A DNA stretch of 64,000 bases, taken from Lachnospiraceae bacterium (GTDB lineage Bacteria > Bacillota > Clostridia > Lachnospirales > Lachnospiraceae). The notes beneath the pieces are model-generated. The model did no database searches. It saw only the letters and a list, made by a program, of their open reading frames with translations, and was not told the origin of the DNA. A program made the translations under genes and the position numbers. Position 1 is the first letter of the stretch. Each line of letters opens with the position of its first letter. Location: assembly GCA_018056425.1 (NCBI GenBank), contig JAGPFR010000008.1:1-64000 (forward strand), given 5' to 3'. This document shows, in pieces, positions 50,365 through 60,275 of the stretch.

Positions 50365-52359
50365 TTAATGCCATCTCGAGATCCTGTCCTCGGGAGCAAT
50401 ATACATTCCGTCTCCTTCGGCTACGTCGTACGTCTCATAGAAACAATCAAGAGTTGAAAGAATCGCATTTACCCTGATGTATGAAGGGCTGTGCGGATCC
50501 GAATCTATCTGATCTATAAGCATGGAATCAACACATTTCTCGGACCATATAGTCGCATAATTGGTAAAGAGAAGCTGTCTCTCCTCGTTGTTATGTGTCA
50601 GTGATGTTATACATTCCATCGCACCGAGATCCGCATAGTTCTCGCCCAGGGTTTGCTCGCCGTCAACATGATATACCCCGAAAACAGTGAAATTGTCTTC
50701 AAAATATCTGACTGCTGATTCATTTCTCGCAACAAGTTTGTCGTAATCCTCGGATGAGATCCAGGATGGATCGTACTTTCCGTCCGCATCAAAAAGAATA
50801 CAGTTACTGTCAAAGGCATGTCCCATCTCGTGGGCCACTATCATTCCGAGCCCGCCAAGATTGGTATAATAATCGGCATTAAGATCAAAGAAGGGTGAAT
50901 TCATTATTGAAACGGTTATATTAATATTGTTGTATGCCGGATTATAGCATGCATTCATAATCTGCATCGCCATCATGACGGACTCTCTGTCAAATTCATC
51001 ATCCAGAGATCCGAAGGTTTCCTTGACGGACTGTCTGGTATAGCTGAGGTATAATTCGAAATAATCCTTCCCGGTGATGTTTTTATATTCGGAATTATCA
51101 TGTCTTTTGACATCGGCGCCGGTTACATAAACTATATTTTCCAGCTTTTCCAGCAGACCTGCTCTGGTTTTTTCGCTAAGCCAATCCGCATCATTTATTA
51201 GATGTCTGTAGCCTTCCTTTATGTCATCACACATTGCGATCAGAGCATCATCCATCGCCTCGGAATAATACTTCTCTACATAAAGGGGATCTGTTTCCGA
51301 AGTGAACACGTCATATATCTCATTGATCACTCTTTCTTCATCGGATGAATAATCAACGGTAGTGTATTTTTCCAGCGCATCATATCCGTACACGATAAAT
51401 CTGCGATATCTGTTGATGAGATTTACCATTTCCCAGGCTTTAAGCGCATCGAGTCTTTCTTCTGTCAGGATCTCTCCCAGAAAACTGAGCTGACCCGGAT
51501 CATAAATGCCGAACTCATCCAGATGTTTTGCATCAACTCCCAGTTTGAGAATATATCCCTCTATGTCGATTCCGGGAAGCAGTTCTTTTATCTGATCTGC
51601 GGAATAGACGTTGAAATAGGTAAACGGCATTGCGGCTTCCGCAACATCCATATCCGTCTTGTTGAACAGATCCAGTGCGATATATCCGAATCCGTTTCCG
51701 GCATTATCCGAATACTCTGCATCATGTCCCATAGCCTTCATTGCGGCACTGCCGTAGTCTTTAAGAGAATTCAGACTTCTGTAAGAATCTTCCAGATCCT
51801 TGAACATTACATCGACAATACCCGTATACTGTCCAAAAACAAGAATCCTCTCACCTGATGCCAGATAATTCTCACTGACGGACAGGTTAAAAATATTACC
51901 GATTCCATACTCTTTCTGAAGCTTTGCATCCAGTTCAAGATACTCTTCGATGGTTTCAACCGAATCGATTTCATGAAGAAGCGCATCCAATTGGGCAGGA
52001 ACGGGGCTGTTTTCAAAATCATACTCAACGAATTTATCGTAAGCATTCTTGATGATGTATTCCTCGGAGCCGGCTTCATATCCGCTTCCTGCAGCAACTT
52101 CCCTTATGATATCTTTAACCTGGTTCTCCACCAGCTTCGTATCAAAACCTGAGCCCGCAGCCATTGCGCCATATTCAAATTCGGCATTGGCGAGTCTTTC
52201 TTCGTTAATGAAACGATAATAATCATCCTGAGCCCTGGCAGGAGGAAGTTCTATAACTTCACTTTCCTGCTCTTCGGGAATGTCCATGGTAATCCCGCAT
52301 CCGCTCAGCATGCCGATTGCCATACTGATGCAAAGCATTATCCCGATCTTTTTTCTCAT
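50365..52359 (-). CDS. M13-family zinc metallopeptidase lipoprotein
   Basis: A 664-residue lipoprotein: signal with Cys21 in MLSGC, then the M13 (neprilysin/PepO) layout, starting DDYYRFINEE. Near the C-terminus the zinc motif HEMGH (510-514) and ENYAD (573-577) with the third ligand Glu573 are complete. M13 enzymes cut short peptides. Lipid anchoring places it outside the cell. The start is taken at ATG 52359, since the ATG at 52365 touches the GGAGG site. It lies between the 165-aa membrane protein and the ABC permease in one operon, which suggests peptide processing linked to the transporter. Confidence 0.9.
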   Translation of the reverse strand: MRKKIGIMLCISMAIGMLSGCGITMDIPEEQESEVIELPPARAQDDYYRFINEERLANAEFEYGAMAAGSGFDTKLVENQVKDIIREVAAGSGYEAGSEEYIIKNAYDKFVEYDFENSPVPAQLDALLHEIDSVETIEEYLELDAKLQKEYGIGNIFNLSVSENYLASGERILVFGQYTGIVDVMFKDLEDSYRSLNSLKDYGSAAMKAMGHDAEYSDNAGNGFGYIALDLFNKTDMDVAEAAMPFTYFNVYSADQIKELLPGIDIEGYILKLGVDAKHLDEFGIYDPGQLSFLGEILTEERLDALKAWEMVNLINRYRRFIVYGYDALEKYTTVDYSSDEERVINEIYDVFTSETDPLYVEKYYSEAMDDALIAMCDDIKEGYRHLINDADWLSEKTRAGLLEKLENIVYVTGADVKRHDNSEYKNITGKDYFELYLSYTRQSVKETFGSLDDEFDRESVMMAMQIMNACYNPAYNNINITVSIMNSPFFDLNADYYTNLGGLGMIVAHEMGHAFDSNCILFDADGKYDPSWISSEDYDKLVARNESAVRYFEDNFTVFGVYHVDGEQTLGENYADLGAMECITSLTHNNEERQLLFTNYATIWSEKCVDSMLIDQIDSDPHSPSYIRVNAILSTLDCFYETYDVAEGDGMYIAPEDRISRWH

Positions 52360-52361
52360 GA

Positions 52362-52859
52362 TCATCCTCCAAAACTTACATTTTCGGATATTTCTTCATC
52401 CGATTCTTTTCTGATAATTCCGAATCTTCCGATAGCAACTACAATAAGCACACCCGCGGTCAGAGTAAAAGGAGCAGTGACTACGGATATGGCTGTATTC
52501 ATGCTTGAATATGCAACCAGATACTTTTCACCCTGCCGGGCGATGATAACATTTTCAACAAATCCCCCGTATAAATTCACCATGCCGCGAATACAGTACA
52601 CAACCAGCATGATGATTCCGATCACGCGGTTATATTTTCCGTTTGCCGCCTGCATAATGACCAAAAATACAATGTACAGACCCAGAACCACCACACTTTT
52701 TAATATTGACTGAGGGAAAACATTGCCCTCATATTCAACCGTTGTAAATATCGGAAGGATAGCCTGTGTGTTCAGTGCACAAAGAACACTCAGTAATATG
52801 GAAATTCCATATACAACTATCCCTGCGACCATGGGTATTTTCACTCTTTTATCTAACAT
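52362..52859 (-). CDS. Four-span membrane protein, first gene of the M13/ABC operon
   Basis: A 165-residue membrane protein with four hydrophobic spans (about 8-30, 48-68, 77-95, 125-150) and short loops. I do not recognise the family. It has an AGGAGG site and stops inside the ribosome site of the M13 gene, so translation is probably coupled. It could be an accessory subunit of the ABC transporter. Confidence 0.65.
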   Translation of the reverse strand: MLDKRVKIPMVAGIVVYGISILLSVLCALNTQAILPIFTTVEYEGNVFPQSILKSVVVLGLYIVFLVIMQAANGKYNRVIGIIMLVVYCIRGMVNLYGGFVENVIIARQGEKYLVAYSSMNTAISVVTAPFTLTAGVLIVVAIGRFGIIRKESDEEISENVSFGG

Positions 52860-52883
52860 TTGAAGCCTCCTTTTATATGCATC

Positions 52884-52910
52884 GTTTCAAAGGATAGTTT
52901 CCGATGAAAC
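52884..52910. promoter_or_regulatory. Candidate operator upstream of the M13/ABC operon
   Basis: GTTTCA (52884-52889) and TGAAAC (52905-52910) form an inverted repeat within 30 bases of the start of the 165-aa gene; ATAGTTTCC also occurs twice, at 52894-52902 and 52971-52979. A promoter TTGTAT-18-TATTAT (minus strand, near 52920-52950) lies between them. The XRE regulator encoded next door is a candidate binder. Confidence 0.4.
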
Positions 52911-53006
52911 ACACAGTTTTCATAATACTATGCTGGATTATACGAATACAACATATTTAATGATAAATTAATAGTTTCCAAAAACAAATTATATATAAGC
53001 TCCAAG

Positions 53007-53035
53007 AAAGGGCTGATACATATGATCAGCCCTTT
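53007..53035 (-). terminator. Terminator-like hairpin after the XRE membrane regulator gene
   Basis: AAAGGGCTGAT / ATCAGCCCTTT, an 11-bp perfect stem with a 7-base loop; the T tract is short (TTTCTT), so strength is uncertain. Confidence 0.55.
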
Positions 53036-53048
53036 CCATGATTCATTA

Positions 53049-54203
53049 TTAAAAACTGGGGATTCCCAACTCTTCTCTCCGTCTGAGTGCGTAAGGATTA
53101 TTGGTACTTACATCCAGTCCTTCGAGAATATGCTCTTCGGGAAGATAATCTCCGGGATCAAGATCCATGAAGTAATTACAGAACCATATTCCGACATATG
53201 TGATCTCGGTATTATCCGCCGCTGCTCCTTCCGGAATCATCGCATATACAAAACCGTAATACTCATCCGCATCCATGGCGATAATATCGTATCCTTCGGG
53301 CTCTCCCGTTACATTATAGTAATCGAGATATTCCTCTTCCACACCTATCGATTCAAGTCTTGCGATCTCTGCGGCATAATCATCAGGTGTATAATCCACT
53401 ACAAGATCCGTGACAAACTGAGGGTCCCAGGGATTATAGTAAACAACCATGAAATCCTTAGGATCCATGTCAGAAGTAATTGTTTCGGGGTAGATCCTGA
53501 ACATTTCTTCATCCAGCTGATGAAATATCTGATAATCACCATCGTCGTCTATGGTTGTGTTGAAGTAATTGTCGTAATTTTCGATATCGTCATATACTTC
53601 TATCTTCTCAAACCATACCGACAGAATCAAAAGTCCGACAGCAACAAATATCCAAAGCAGTCTTATCAGCGCATACGCAAGGAGAACTCCGACCACTATT
53701 ATTACCGTGGTGAAAAATCCCTTTTTGTTTTTAACTATCTTCTGAAGAACTCCCGTAACATAAAGCGTGATCACTGCCATTACGCCCAGTCCGAGTATGG
53801 ATACAATAAGTGTTGCTACATTTTTGGCATCATATTCAAACTTAATTGACTGAAGTACTATTGATGCCGCCAATAATACAATCCCTATGATCGAAACTAT
53901 CTGTACAAATGTCAGAAGCTTGCTTTTTTCCTTGCCTGCATAAGCCGCCATATGTTCGGCGACTTCCCTTACTTCATTGTTCATCATCTCGCTTTTCCTT
54001 TCTCCGTCTATGATTTCCCTTACATCAACTTCGTAAAAGTCCGCTATCTCGACAAGCAGAGAAATATCCGGAAGATTGCTTCCGGTTTCCCATCTGGATA
54101 CAGATCTGGAACTTACGTTAAATACCTGAGCCAGTTGTTCCTGGGTCATCTGCTTTTCGTTGCGAAGCATTTTTAAAAATTGTCCTGTTTTTTTCTGATC
54201 CAA
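53049..54203 (-). CDS. Membrane-bound XRE-family regulator
   Basis: A 384-residue protein: an HTH_3 domain (about 5-60, MLRNEKQMTQEQLAQVFNVSSRSVSRWETGSNLPDISLLVEIADFYEVDVREII), a linker, four or five membrane spans (about 95-215), and a C-terminal domain of about 170 acidic residues that probably faces outside or the membrane. Such one-component membrane regulators sense a signal and act on DNA directly. The start is TTG 54203, seven bases after AGGAGG; the longer frame to 54296 has no site. It is next to the M13/ABC operon on the same strand and probably regulates it. Confidence 0.8.
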   Translation of the reverse strand: MDQKKTGQFLKMLRNEKQMTQEQLAQVFNVSSRSVSRWETGSNLPDISLLVEIADFYEVDVREIIDGERKSEMMNNEVREVAEHMAAYAGKEKSKLLTFVQIVSIIGIVLLAASIVLQSIKFEYDAKNVATLIVSILGLGVMAVITLYVTGVLQKIVKNKKGFFTTVIIVVGVLLAYALIRLLWIFVAVGLLILSVWFEKIEVYDDIENYDNYFNTTIDDDGDYQIFHQLDEEMFRIYPETITSDMDPKDFMVVYYNPWDPQFVTDLVVDYTPDDYAAEIARLESIGVEEEYLDYYNVTGEPEGYDIIAMDADEYYGFVYAMIPEGAAADNTEITYVGIWFCNYFMDLDPGDYLPEEHILEGLDVSTNNPYALRRREELGIPSF

Positions 54204-54352
54204 CTTGCGACCTCCTTTCACGATTGATTTTGGGAAAAAATGTCGGAAAATACCACGACACAAAGCGAGAAGTGCCTGTTTTTCACGGCCGGACAAGGTA
54301 TGTCCTGTAGAAAAATCCTTAAAAACTATACCATAATAGGGAGTTTTCTACA

Positions 54353-54387
54353 AAAAAAATCCGGCTGGCATTTGCCAACCGGATTTA
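54353..54387 (-). terminator. Rho-independent terminator after phosphoketolase
   Basis: AAATCCGG..TGGCA pairs with TGCCAACCGGATTT (stem with one mismatch/bulge), followed on the minus strand by a run of eight T residues. Confidence 0.88.
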
Positions 54388-54434
54388 AATAAAGGAGTTT
54401 ATGAACTTGAAAACTGTTTAATAGAATTAATAAT

Positions 54435-56828
54435 TTATTTGTGCTCCCACTTCCATCCGGCAACTTCGGGAAGATCTTCGCCGTACTGGTGGATGTACTG
54501 GGTGTGCTCAACAAGCTTGTCGCTCATCTTCTGATAGAGGTAAGCACCTCTGTTTCCGAGCTGAGGAAGATTCTTAAGTGCAAGCTGTACAAGGTGGAAA
54601 CGATCCACATGGTTCTGAACACGTACATCGAAAGGAGTGGTGATGGTACCTTCTTCTTTGTATCCTCGTACATGCATGAGACGGTTGTTGTGACGTCTGT
54701 AAGTAAGCTCATGTACAAGTGATGCATATCCGTGGAAAGCAAATACAACGGGCTTATCCTGGGTGAAGAGCATATCGTACTCGGCATCCTGAAGTCCGTG
54801 AGGATGCTCGTTAGCAGGCTGGAGCTTGAAGAGATCGACTACGTTGATAAAACGGATCTTAATCTCGGGGATCTCACTCTTGAGGATTGAAACTGCTGCA
54901 AGAGCCTCAAGGGTAGGAGTCTCACCTGCACAGGCAAATACGATGTCAGGATCCTGTCCCTGATCGTTGGAAGCCCACTCCCAGATTCCGATACCCTGAG
55001 TGCAGTGCTTTACTGCTTCGGGCATGGAGAGCCACTGAGGTCTGGGATGCTTAGATGCTACGATTACGTTTACATAGTTACGTGAACGGATGCAGTGATC
55101 GAAGCATGAAAGCAGGCAGTTAGCATCGGGGGGAAGATAGAGTCTTACGACGTCTGCCTTCTTATTTGCGATGTGATCCATGAATCCGGGATCCTGGTGA
55201 GTGAATCCGTTGTGGTCCTGCTGCCATACGGTTGATGCCATGATAAGGTTGAGGGAAGCGATCTCCTCTCTCCAGGGAAGCTGGTTGCTTACCTTGAGCC
55301 ACTTAGCATGCTGTGCAGCCATTGAGTCGATGATACGAGCGAATACTTCGTAAGTTGCGAAGAATCCGTGACGTCCGGTGAGGAGATATCCCTCGAGCCA
55401 GCCCTCGCACATGTGCTCGGAAAGCATGGAGTCCATAACTCTTCCGTCTGCTGCAAGGTGATCGTCATCGTCATAACGCTCTGCGTTCCAATCACGGTTC
55501 TCTGCCTCGAATACGGCATTGAGTCTGTTGGAATTGGTCTCATCGGGTCCGAAAATTCTGAAGTTCTTAGCTTCTTTATTAAGCTTGAAGATATCTCTTA
55601 CGAACTTACCGAGCTCGATCATATCCTGACCGTCGCGCTCGCCGTGTCCCTGCGTATCAAATGCATAATCCCTGAAATCGGGAAGTCTGAGGTCTCTGAG
55701 AAGAAGTCCGCCGTTTCCGTGAGGGTTAGCACCGATTCTTGCATTTCCTACGGGAGCGAGAGATCTGATATCCTCGAATGCTCTTCCGTTCTCATCGAAG
55801 AGCTCTTCAGGCTTGTATGAACGGAGCCAATCCTCAAGAATCTTAAGGTGCTCTTCAGGCTTCTCCATGGAGATGGGTACCTGGTGAGCAAGGAAGTTTC
55901 CTTCGATCTTCTTGCCGTCAACTACCTTGGGGCCGGTCCATCCCTTGGGAGTGCGGAGTACGATCATGGGCCAAACGGGACGAGTGGTGTCGCCGGTGGT
56001 ACGAGCATGCTCCTGAATAGCCTTGATCTTCTCAATAACAGTATCGAGAGTCTCAGCCATGAGCTTGTGCATGGTCATGGGATCGTCGCCTTCTACGAAG
56101 TAAGGCTCCCATCCGTTGCCGTGGAAGAAATCTACGATTTCCTGATGGCTCATTCTTGCGAATACGGTAGGGTTAGCAATCTTGTATCCGTTGAGGTGCA
56201 TGATAGGAAGGACTGCACCGTCGGTTACGGGGTTAAGGAATTTATTTGACTGCCATGAAGTAGCGAGAGGTCCGGTCTCAGCCTCACCGTCTCCTACAGT
56301 TACTGCAGCGATAAGATCGGGGTTATCGAAAACTGCACCGAATGCGTGAGCAATTCCGTATCCGAGCTCACCACCCTCGTTGATGGAACCGGGAGTTTCG
56401 GGTGCGCAGTGTGAAGGCATTCCTCCGGGGAATGAGAACTGCTTGAACAGTTTCTGCATACCGGATTCATCCTCTGAAATATTGGGATAAACCTCGGAAT
56501 AAGTTCCGTCGAGGTAGTCATTTGCGATATAGAAGTTTCCGCCGTGTCCGGGACCTGAAAGAAGAATAAGGTCGAGATCATATCTCTTAATGACACGGTT
56601 TAAGTGTACGAAGACAAAGTTCTGTCCGGGTACGGTTCCCCAATGTCCTACGATCTTTTTCTTAACCTGATCGATAGTAAGGGGCTTTCTGAGAAGGGGA
56701 TTCTCAAGCAGGTAAAGCTGTCCTGCTGCGAGATAGTTGGCTGCACGGAACCATCTGTCCATACGGCCGAGCAGTTCATCGGTAATCGGTCCCTTTTCGG
56801 GGATCATCACATCTGAATTTTCGTTCAT
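54435..56828 (-). CDS. xfp: Phosphoketolase (xylulose-5-P/fructose-6-P)
   Basis: Splits xylulose-5-phosphate (or fructose-6-phosphate) with phosphate into acetyl phosphate and glyceraldehyde-3-phosphate (or erythrose-4-phosphate). The 797-residue length is typical. Signatures include [38 protein letters not shown] (thiamine diphosphate binding) and [11 protein letters not shown] near the N-terminal half; the C-terminal half has [13 protein letters not shown]. Whether it uses F6P cannot be told from sequence. It gives an extra acetate/ATP route from pentoses. It is a single-gene unit: GAAAGGAG site, TATAAT -10 at 56883-56878 with a poor -35, and a strong terminator. Confidence 0.96.
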   Translation of the reverse strand: MNENSDVMIPEKGPITDELLGRMDRWFRAANYLAAGQLYLLENPLLRKPLTIDQVKKKIVGHWGTVPGQNFVFVHLNRVIKRYDLDLILLSGPGHGGNFYIANDYLDGTYSEVYPNISEDESGMQKLFKQFSFPGGMPSHCAPETPGSINEGGELGYGIAHAFGAVFDNPDLIAAVTVGDGEAETGPLATSWQSNKFLNPVTDGAVLPIMHLNGYKIANPTVFARMSHQEIVDFFHGNGWEPYFVEGDDPMTMHKLMAETLDTVIEKIKAIQEHARTTGDTTRPVWPMIVLRTPKGWTGPKVVDGKKIEGNFLAHQVPISMEKPEEHLKILEDWLRSYKPEELFDENGRAFEDIRSLAPVGNARIGANPHGNGGLLLRDLRLPDFRDYAFDTQGHGERDGQDMIELGKFVRDIFKLNKEAKNFRIFGPDETNSNRLNAVFEAENRDWNAERYDDDDHLAADGRVMDSMLSEHMCEGWLEGYLLTGRHGFFATYEVFARIIDSMAAQHAKWLKVSNQLPWREEIASLNLIMASTVWQQDHNGFTHQDPGFMDHIANKKADVVRLYLPPDANCLLSCFDHCIRSRNYVNVIVASKHPRPQWLSMPEAVKHCTQGIGIWEWASNDQGQDPDIVFACAGETPTLEALAAVSILKSEIPEIKIRFINVVDLFKLQPANEHPHGLQDAEYDMLFTQDKPVVFAFHGYASLVHELTYRRHNNRLMHVRGYKEEGTITTPFDVRVQNHVDRFHLVQLALKNLPQLGNRGAYLYQKMSDKLVEHTQYIHQYGEDLPEVAGWKWEHK

Positions 56829-57030
56829 GGAAATACTCCTTTCTTATGTACGTCCTGAATGTCCATACGAATCTGCCATTATAATACTTTATAATTATTC
56901 ATTTGTATCTCAGCCTATTGGTATTTTTTGAGCAATTTTTGCTAAATTTTTCACTTTCTTTTTATGAGCATTTACCTAATTTGAAAAATTATAACCAAAA
57001 AGTGTCGCGCAATTTGGTGTTTTGTTGGCT

Positions 57031-57063
57031 AAAAATAGCGATACTTTTCAGAAAAGTATCGCT
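57031..57063 (-). terminator. Rho-independent terminator after the ABC-2 permease
   Basis: AGCGATACTTTT / AAAAGTATCGCT, a 12-bp perfect stem with a 3-base loop and ATTTTTA on the minus strand. The rest of 56829-57099 is A/T-rich; apart from the xfp -10 box I see nothing else in it. Confidence 0.88.
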
Positions 57064-57099
57064 AAATCACTTAAATATATACAACAACTACTTAAAAAC

Positions 57100-58248
57100 T
57101 TAATTGCTTTTTATTTCATATTTCCTATATATGAAATATCCTCCGAATATCATAAAAAATGACAATGCAATATACGCGACCGGAGCTACTTTATATGAAT
57201 TGAAAAAATGTCCTGCGAATTTAAACAATCTGAATTCATATACAAATCTGGGTGTGATCTGAATGGCCGGGAATAATGAGATCCACTTGGAGAGAGTTTT
57301 CATTTTCATCGGGATATTTGTTCCCAGGGCAAAGATCACAAAATATCCACCGAGCAAAACCCCCATCGATGCAAGAGAATTTCTGAGTACCTCGGATACA
57401 AACATGGCAATTGCCGAGATAAATACAGATCCGCATACCGTAAGTATGATCAAGACTACGATTGCCTGTCCGCATGTCATATTCAGCTGTGTAAACGGAT
57501 ATTCGATCTGAACCGGAATATCAAGACCCGTAAATCCGTAGGCTACGCCTACATATGTTATAAATCCTCCGAGAAATACCGCTACGGAAAAAAGGCAAAA
57601 GCTCATCCCTGCAAGGATCTTCGCAAAATAGAGCTCTTTTTCTCCGTTAATACTTGAGCGGATCATGGGATCGGTTTTCCTCTGACTTTCAACAGAAAAC
57701 ACCGAAGCAAGTCCGAGTCCTACCACAAAGAGCATCATGAGCATTGTATTGCAGATCCCGTTTTCAAGTCCGAAAGCTACGTACAGATCATGCCATACGA
57801 AGGGTTTATCGACTTCCTCTTCACGGGCTTTCCAGTAATCGATCTCTTCCTGAGTCAGATATGACTCCGTATACGCTTCATCTATGGTCTCAAGTCTTTT
57901 CTCATAGATCAAATCTTCCGTAATATCTTCAAGAACCGCATGATATCCGACAATATCTTTGATCCATTCTTCCATCGAATCATAGGCGATGTCTTTTTCA
58001 TCAGTGACAACACCGTACTCATCCGTTACCGCACTCCACTCGGAAAGCAGCTTATCATCAACCGGGCGATAGTTTATGGTCTGATACTCGGCAAGAGTTT
58101 CAAGATCAATATTTCCTCTTACCTCGAATTCTCCCTGTATAAAAGAAAACACAAAGAAGATCAAAAACGTTACTATGGTGACCTTATTTCTGAGAATCTT
58201 TAAAAGTTCATATTTATACAATGTGCCGAAGCACGAATTTTTCTTCAT
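57100..58248 (-). CDS. ABC-2 type transporter permease
   Basis: A 382-residue membrane protein: a first span (about 20-38), a long outer domain of about 115 residues (about 40-155), then five spans (about 160-180, 205-235, 250-290, 295-315, 340-375). This is the ABC-2 layout. Such subunits export small molecules, lipids or peptides; the substrate is not evident. It starts 12 bases after the ATPase stop with an AAGGAG site, and its gene ends at a strong terminator. Confidence 0.8.
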   Translation of the reverse strand: MKKNSCFGTLYKYELLKILRNKVTIVTFLIFFVFSFIQGEFEVRGNIDLETLAEYQTINYRPVDDKLLSEWSAVTDEYGVVTDEKDIAYDSMEEWIKDIVGYHAVLEDITEDLIYEKRLETIDEAYTESYLTQEEIDYWKAREEEVDKPFVWHDLYVAFGLENGICNTMLMMLFVVGLGLASVFSVESQRKTDPMIRSSINGEKELYFAKILAGMSFCLFSVAVFLGGFITYVGVAYGFTGLDIPVQIEYPFTQLNMTCGQAIVVLIILTVCGSVFISAIAMFVSEVLRNSLASMGVLLGGYFVIFALGTNIPMKMKTLSKWISLFPAIQITPRFVYEFRLFKFAGHFFNSYKVAPVAYIALSFFMIFGGYFIYRKYEIKSN

Positions 58249-58260
58249 TTACAGACTCCT

Positions 58261-58950
58261 TTATTCATACTGCTTAAGATAGAATTCCTCCAGACTTCCG
58301 TCGGATTCTTTCCATACACCCTGCCAGCAGATCTGACCGTCCTTCATCATGATCAGTCTGTCCGCCACATGCTCTATATCGGAAACGATATGTGTTGAAA
58401 GTAAAACAACGGATTCTTTGCCGAGTTCACCGATAAGATCCCTGAACCTGACTCTTTCTTTGGGATCGAGTCCTGCTGTGGGCTCATCTAAGATAAGCAC
58501 TTCGGGTCTGTTGATGATTGCCTGTGCAATTCCTACTCTCTGCTTCATTCCGCCCGAATACTTTCTGATCTTCTTATCTGCGGCTTCTTCAAGTCCGACT
58601 ATCTCAAAAAGTTCCGCACATCTGGCCTTTGCGGATTTCTTATCCAGTCCTTTAAGCGCGCAGAAATACATCAGAAATTCCCTTCCGGTAAATTCGGGAT
58701 AATATCCGAAATCCTGAGGCAGATATCCGAGTACATTTCTGTAATCCTCACTTTTAACGGACATATCATCGTAAGAAATCTCTCCGCTTGTGGGAGTGAG
58801 AAGTCCGCTGAGCATACGCATAAGTGTTGTTTTGCCCGCACCGTTTGCTCCGAGAAGTCCGGTCACACCCTTCTCCAGACTCAAACTTATTCTGTCCACC
58901 GCTATCTTGTTATCATATTGCTTGGTAAGTCTGTCAGCTTTTAATTCCAT
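58261..58950 (-). CDS. ABC transporter ATPase (ABC-2 partner)
   Basis: A 229-residue ATPase: Walker A GANGAGKTT, Q-loop LPQDFGYYPEF, signature YSGGMKQRVGIAQA, Walker B LILDEPTAGLD and switch His in LSTHIVSDIE. The LPQDFGYYPEFT pattern is typical of the group that drives ABC-2 permeases in Firmicutes. It overlaps the preceding membrane protein gene by ten bases and is followed by the permease. Confidence 0.94.
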   Translation of the reverse strand: MELKADRLTKQYDNKIAVDRISLSLEKGVTGLLGANGAGKTTLMRMLSGLLTPTSGEISYDDMSVKSEDYRNVLGYLPQDFGYYPEFTGREFLMYFCALKGLDKKSAKARCAELFEIVGLEEAADKKIRKYSGGMKQRVGIAQAIINRPEVLILDEPTAGLDPKERVRFRDLIGELGKESVVLLSTHIVSDIEHVADRLIMMKDGQICWQGVWKESDGSLEEFYLKQYE

Positions 58951-59657
58951 ACCAAAGTCTCCGTCTCAATTGTTTTTCTTACTTCAAATACATTTAGTGC
59001 AAAAAGAAGGGCTGCCACAAAGATCAAATATCTCATATCCAAACTTTGGAAAAATCCGTTACTGTACAAAGTCGTATGTATGCATGTTACGCAAACCGCA
59101 ACCGCTACAAACGAATACCTGTTGTTTCTTCCGAACTCGCTTCTCTCAACGATCAGACTGATGATCGAAGTTATAAACCAAGGGATCAGAAGCATCGATC
59201 CCGATACCGCGATTCCGTATGGATTGTTTATTCCGATCAGGGCCGAGATTACTGCAGTCAGCATGAGCTGAAATGCGGATATCAGGGTCATCCTTGCAAA
59301 GAAAACTCCTTTTGCGGAAAACTTCGTAACCTCCTCAAGTTCGGATACGCCATGGTACTCGGATCTGAACACTTCCAGTATCGACAATCCCGCCATAAAA
59401 GGCATAAGTCCCGCAATTACAAAGAGCTTATCTTCACTTTCCACATAAGGGAAATAGAAAGTAGCCGCGATCAGAAGGGATATGATCCAAATCCTTTTAC
59501 GGATATATCCTGCCTGCATCATTACCAGTTTGATATGTCCGGTTTTTTCACTCCCGGTTTCTTTTTTGTACCTTCTGATAAATGCGTCCTTGGATGCATG
59601 ATCGGGAGATTCGGTATTTATTTGTAACAGTTGTTTTAACTCTCTGTCCTTCATCAT
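58941..59657 (-). CDS. Membrane protein between ECF sigma and ABC genes (possible anti-sigma or ABC subunit)
   Basis: A 238-residue protein: a charged cytoplasmic N-terminus of about 50 residues (KDRELKQLLQINTESPDHASKDAFIRRYKK), then about six membrane spans (50-70, 80-95, 115-145, 150-170, 185-200, 208-225). It has no clear family. Its place directly after the sigma factor, two bases after the stop, is where anti-sigma factors are usually encoded; but its many spans also fit a second permease subunit. Both are inference. Confidence 0.68.
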   Translation of the reverse strand: MMKDRELKQLLQINTESPDHASKDAFIRRYKKETGSEKTGHIKLVMMQAGYIRKRIWIISLLIAATFYFPYVESEDKLFVIAGLMPFMAGLSILEVFRSEYHGVSELEEVTKFSAKGVFFARMTLISAFQLMLTAVISALIGINNPYGIAVSGSMLLIPWFITSIISLIVERSEFGRNNRYSFVAVAVCVTCIHTTLYSNGFFQSLDMRYLIFVAALLFALNVFEVRKTIETETLVWN

Positions 59658-59659
59658 AC

Positions 59660-60097
59660 TTACTCCTCCAGATACTTAACCAGTTCCGACTTGGCGTTGT
59701 TTAACCTTCTGTAAAGTGCAAACCTTGAAAGTCCCGTGATCTTACATATCTCGGAAAGGGGCTCATCGTTTACAAAACGGAGGATCATTAATTCCCTATC
59801 CTCTTCGCTTAATTTTCCGAGAGCCTTTGCAACAGCTTCCCTGTCCACAACGCTCTGCTCAAAGCCTCCGTCAGCAGGTTCAACCGTTTCTTCTTCAAGG
59901 CTTACGGTTTTCACTTTTCTGTATTCGTCGATACACAGATTTCGAGCTATGGTATAGAGATAATGTTCGGGTCTGGTGCAGGTACTTTTTAAATACTTAA
60001 GGAAGGTTTCCTGGGTCAGATCTTCCGCAAGGGTTTTGTTTCCGACTTTGTAATAGCAATACCGGTATATTTTGTCGTAATACTCTTCAATTTCCAT
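59660..60097 (-). CDS. ECF-type RNA polymerase sigma factor
   Basis: A 145-residue sigma-70-family factor with region 2 (IYRYCYYKVGNKTLAEDLTQETFLKYL) and region 4 (LSEEDRELMILRFVNDEPLSEICKITGLSRFALYRRLNNAKSEL), and no regions 1 or 3. It directs polymerase to a small regulon, most likely the operon it heads, since no separate promoter is evident for the following genes. Start ATG has GGAG upstream. Region 4 is the DNA-binding helix-turn-helix for the -35 box. Confidence 0.92.
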   Translation of the reverse strand: MEIEEYYDKIYRYCYYKVGNKTLAEDLTQETFLKYLKSTCTRPEHYLYTIARNLCIDEYRKVKTVSLEEETVEPADGGFEQSVVDREAVAKALGKLSEEDRELMILRFVNDEPLSEICKITGLSRFALYRRLNNAKSELVKYLEE

Positions 60098-60163
60098 GGA
60101 AATTTCTCCTGCACCTCCCTTCTGTAATGATAGACGTATGACCTTATAGAAATGTGCGCCGAT

Positions 60164-60198
60164 TATAAAAAAAAGAAGTCCGATAAACAGACTTCTTT
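60164..60198 (-). terminator. Terminator after tRNA-Arg
   Basis: AAAGAAGTC (60172-60180) pairs with GACTTCTTT (60190-60198); followed on the minus strand by a run of T residues. Confidence 0.82.
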
Positions 60199-60200
60199 CA

Positions 60201-60274
60201 CGTTCCCGGGCGGATTCGAACCGCCGGCCTTTCGCTTAGGAGGCGAACGCTCTATCCTGCTGAGCTACGGAAAC
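60201..60274 (-). tRNA. tRNA-Arg (anticodon CCT)
   Basis: 74 bases: acceptor GTTTCCG / CGGGAAC with discriminator G, anticodon stem TTCGC / GCGAA with loop CTCCTAA giving CCT, T-arm GGTTCGAATCC. The CCA end is not encoded. It starts one base after the stop codon of the DUF3881 gene, so it is cut from that operon's transcript. Confidence 0.93.
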
Positions 60275-60275
60275 A

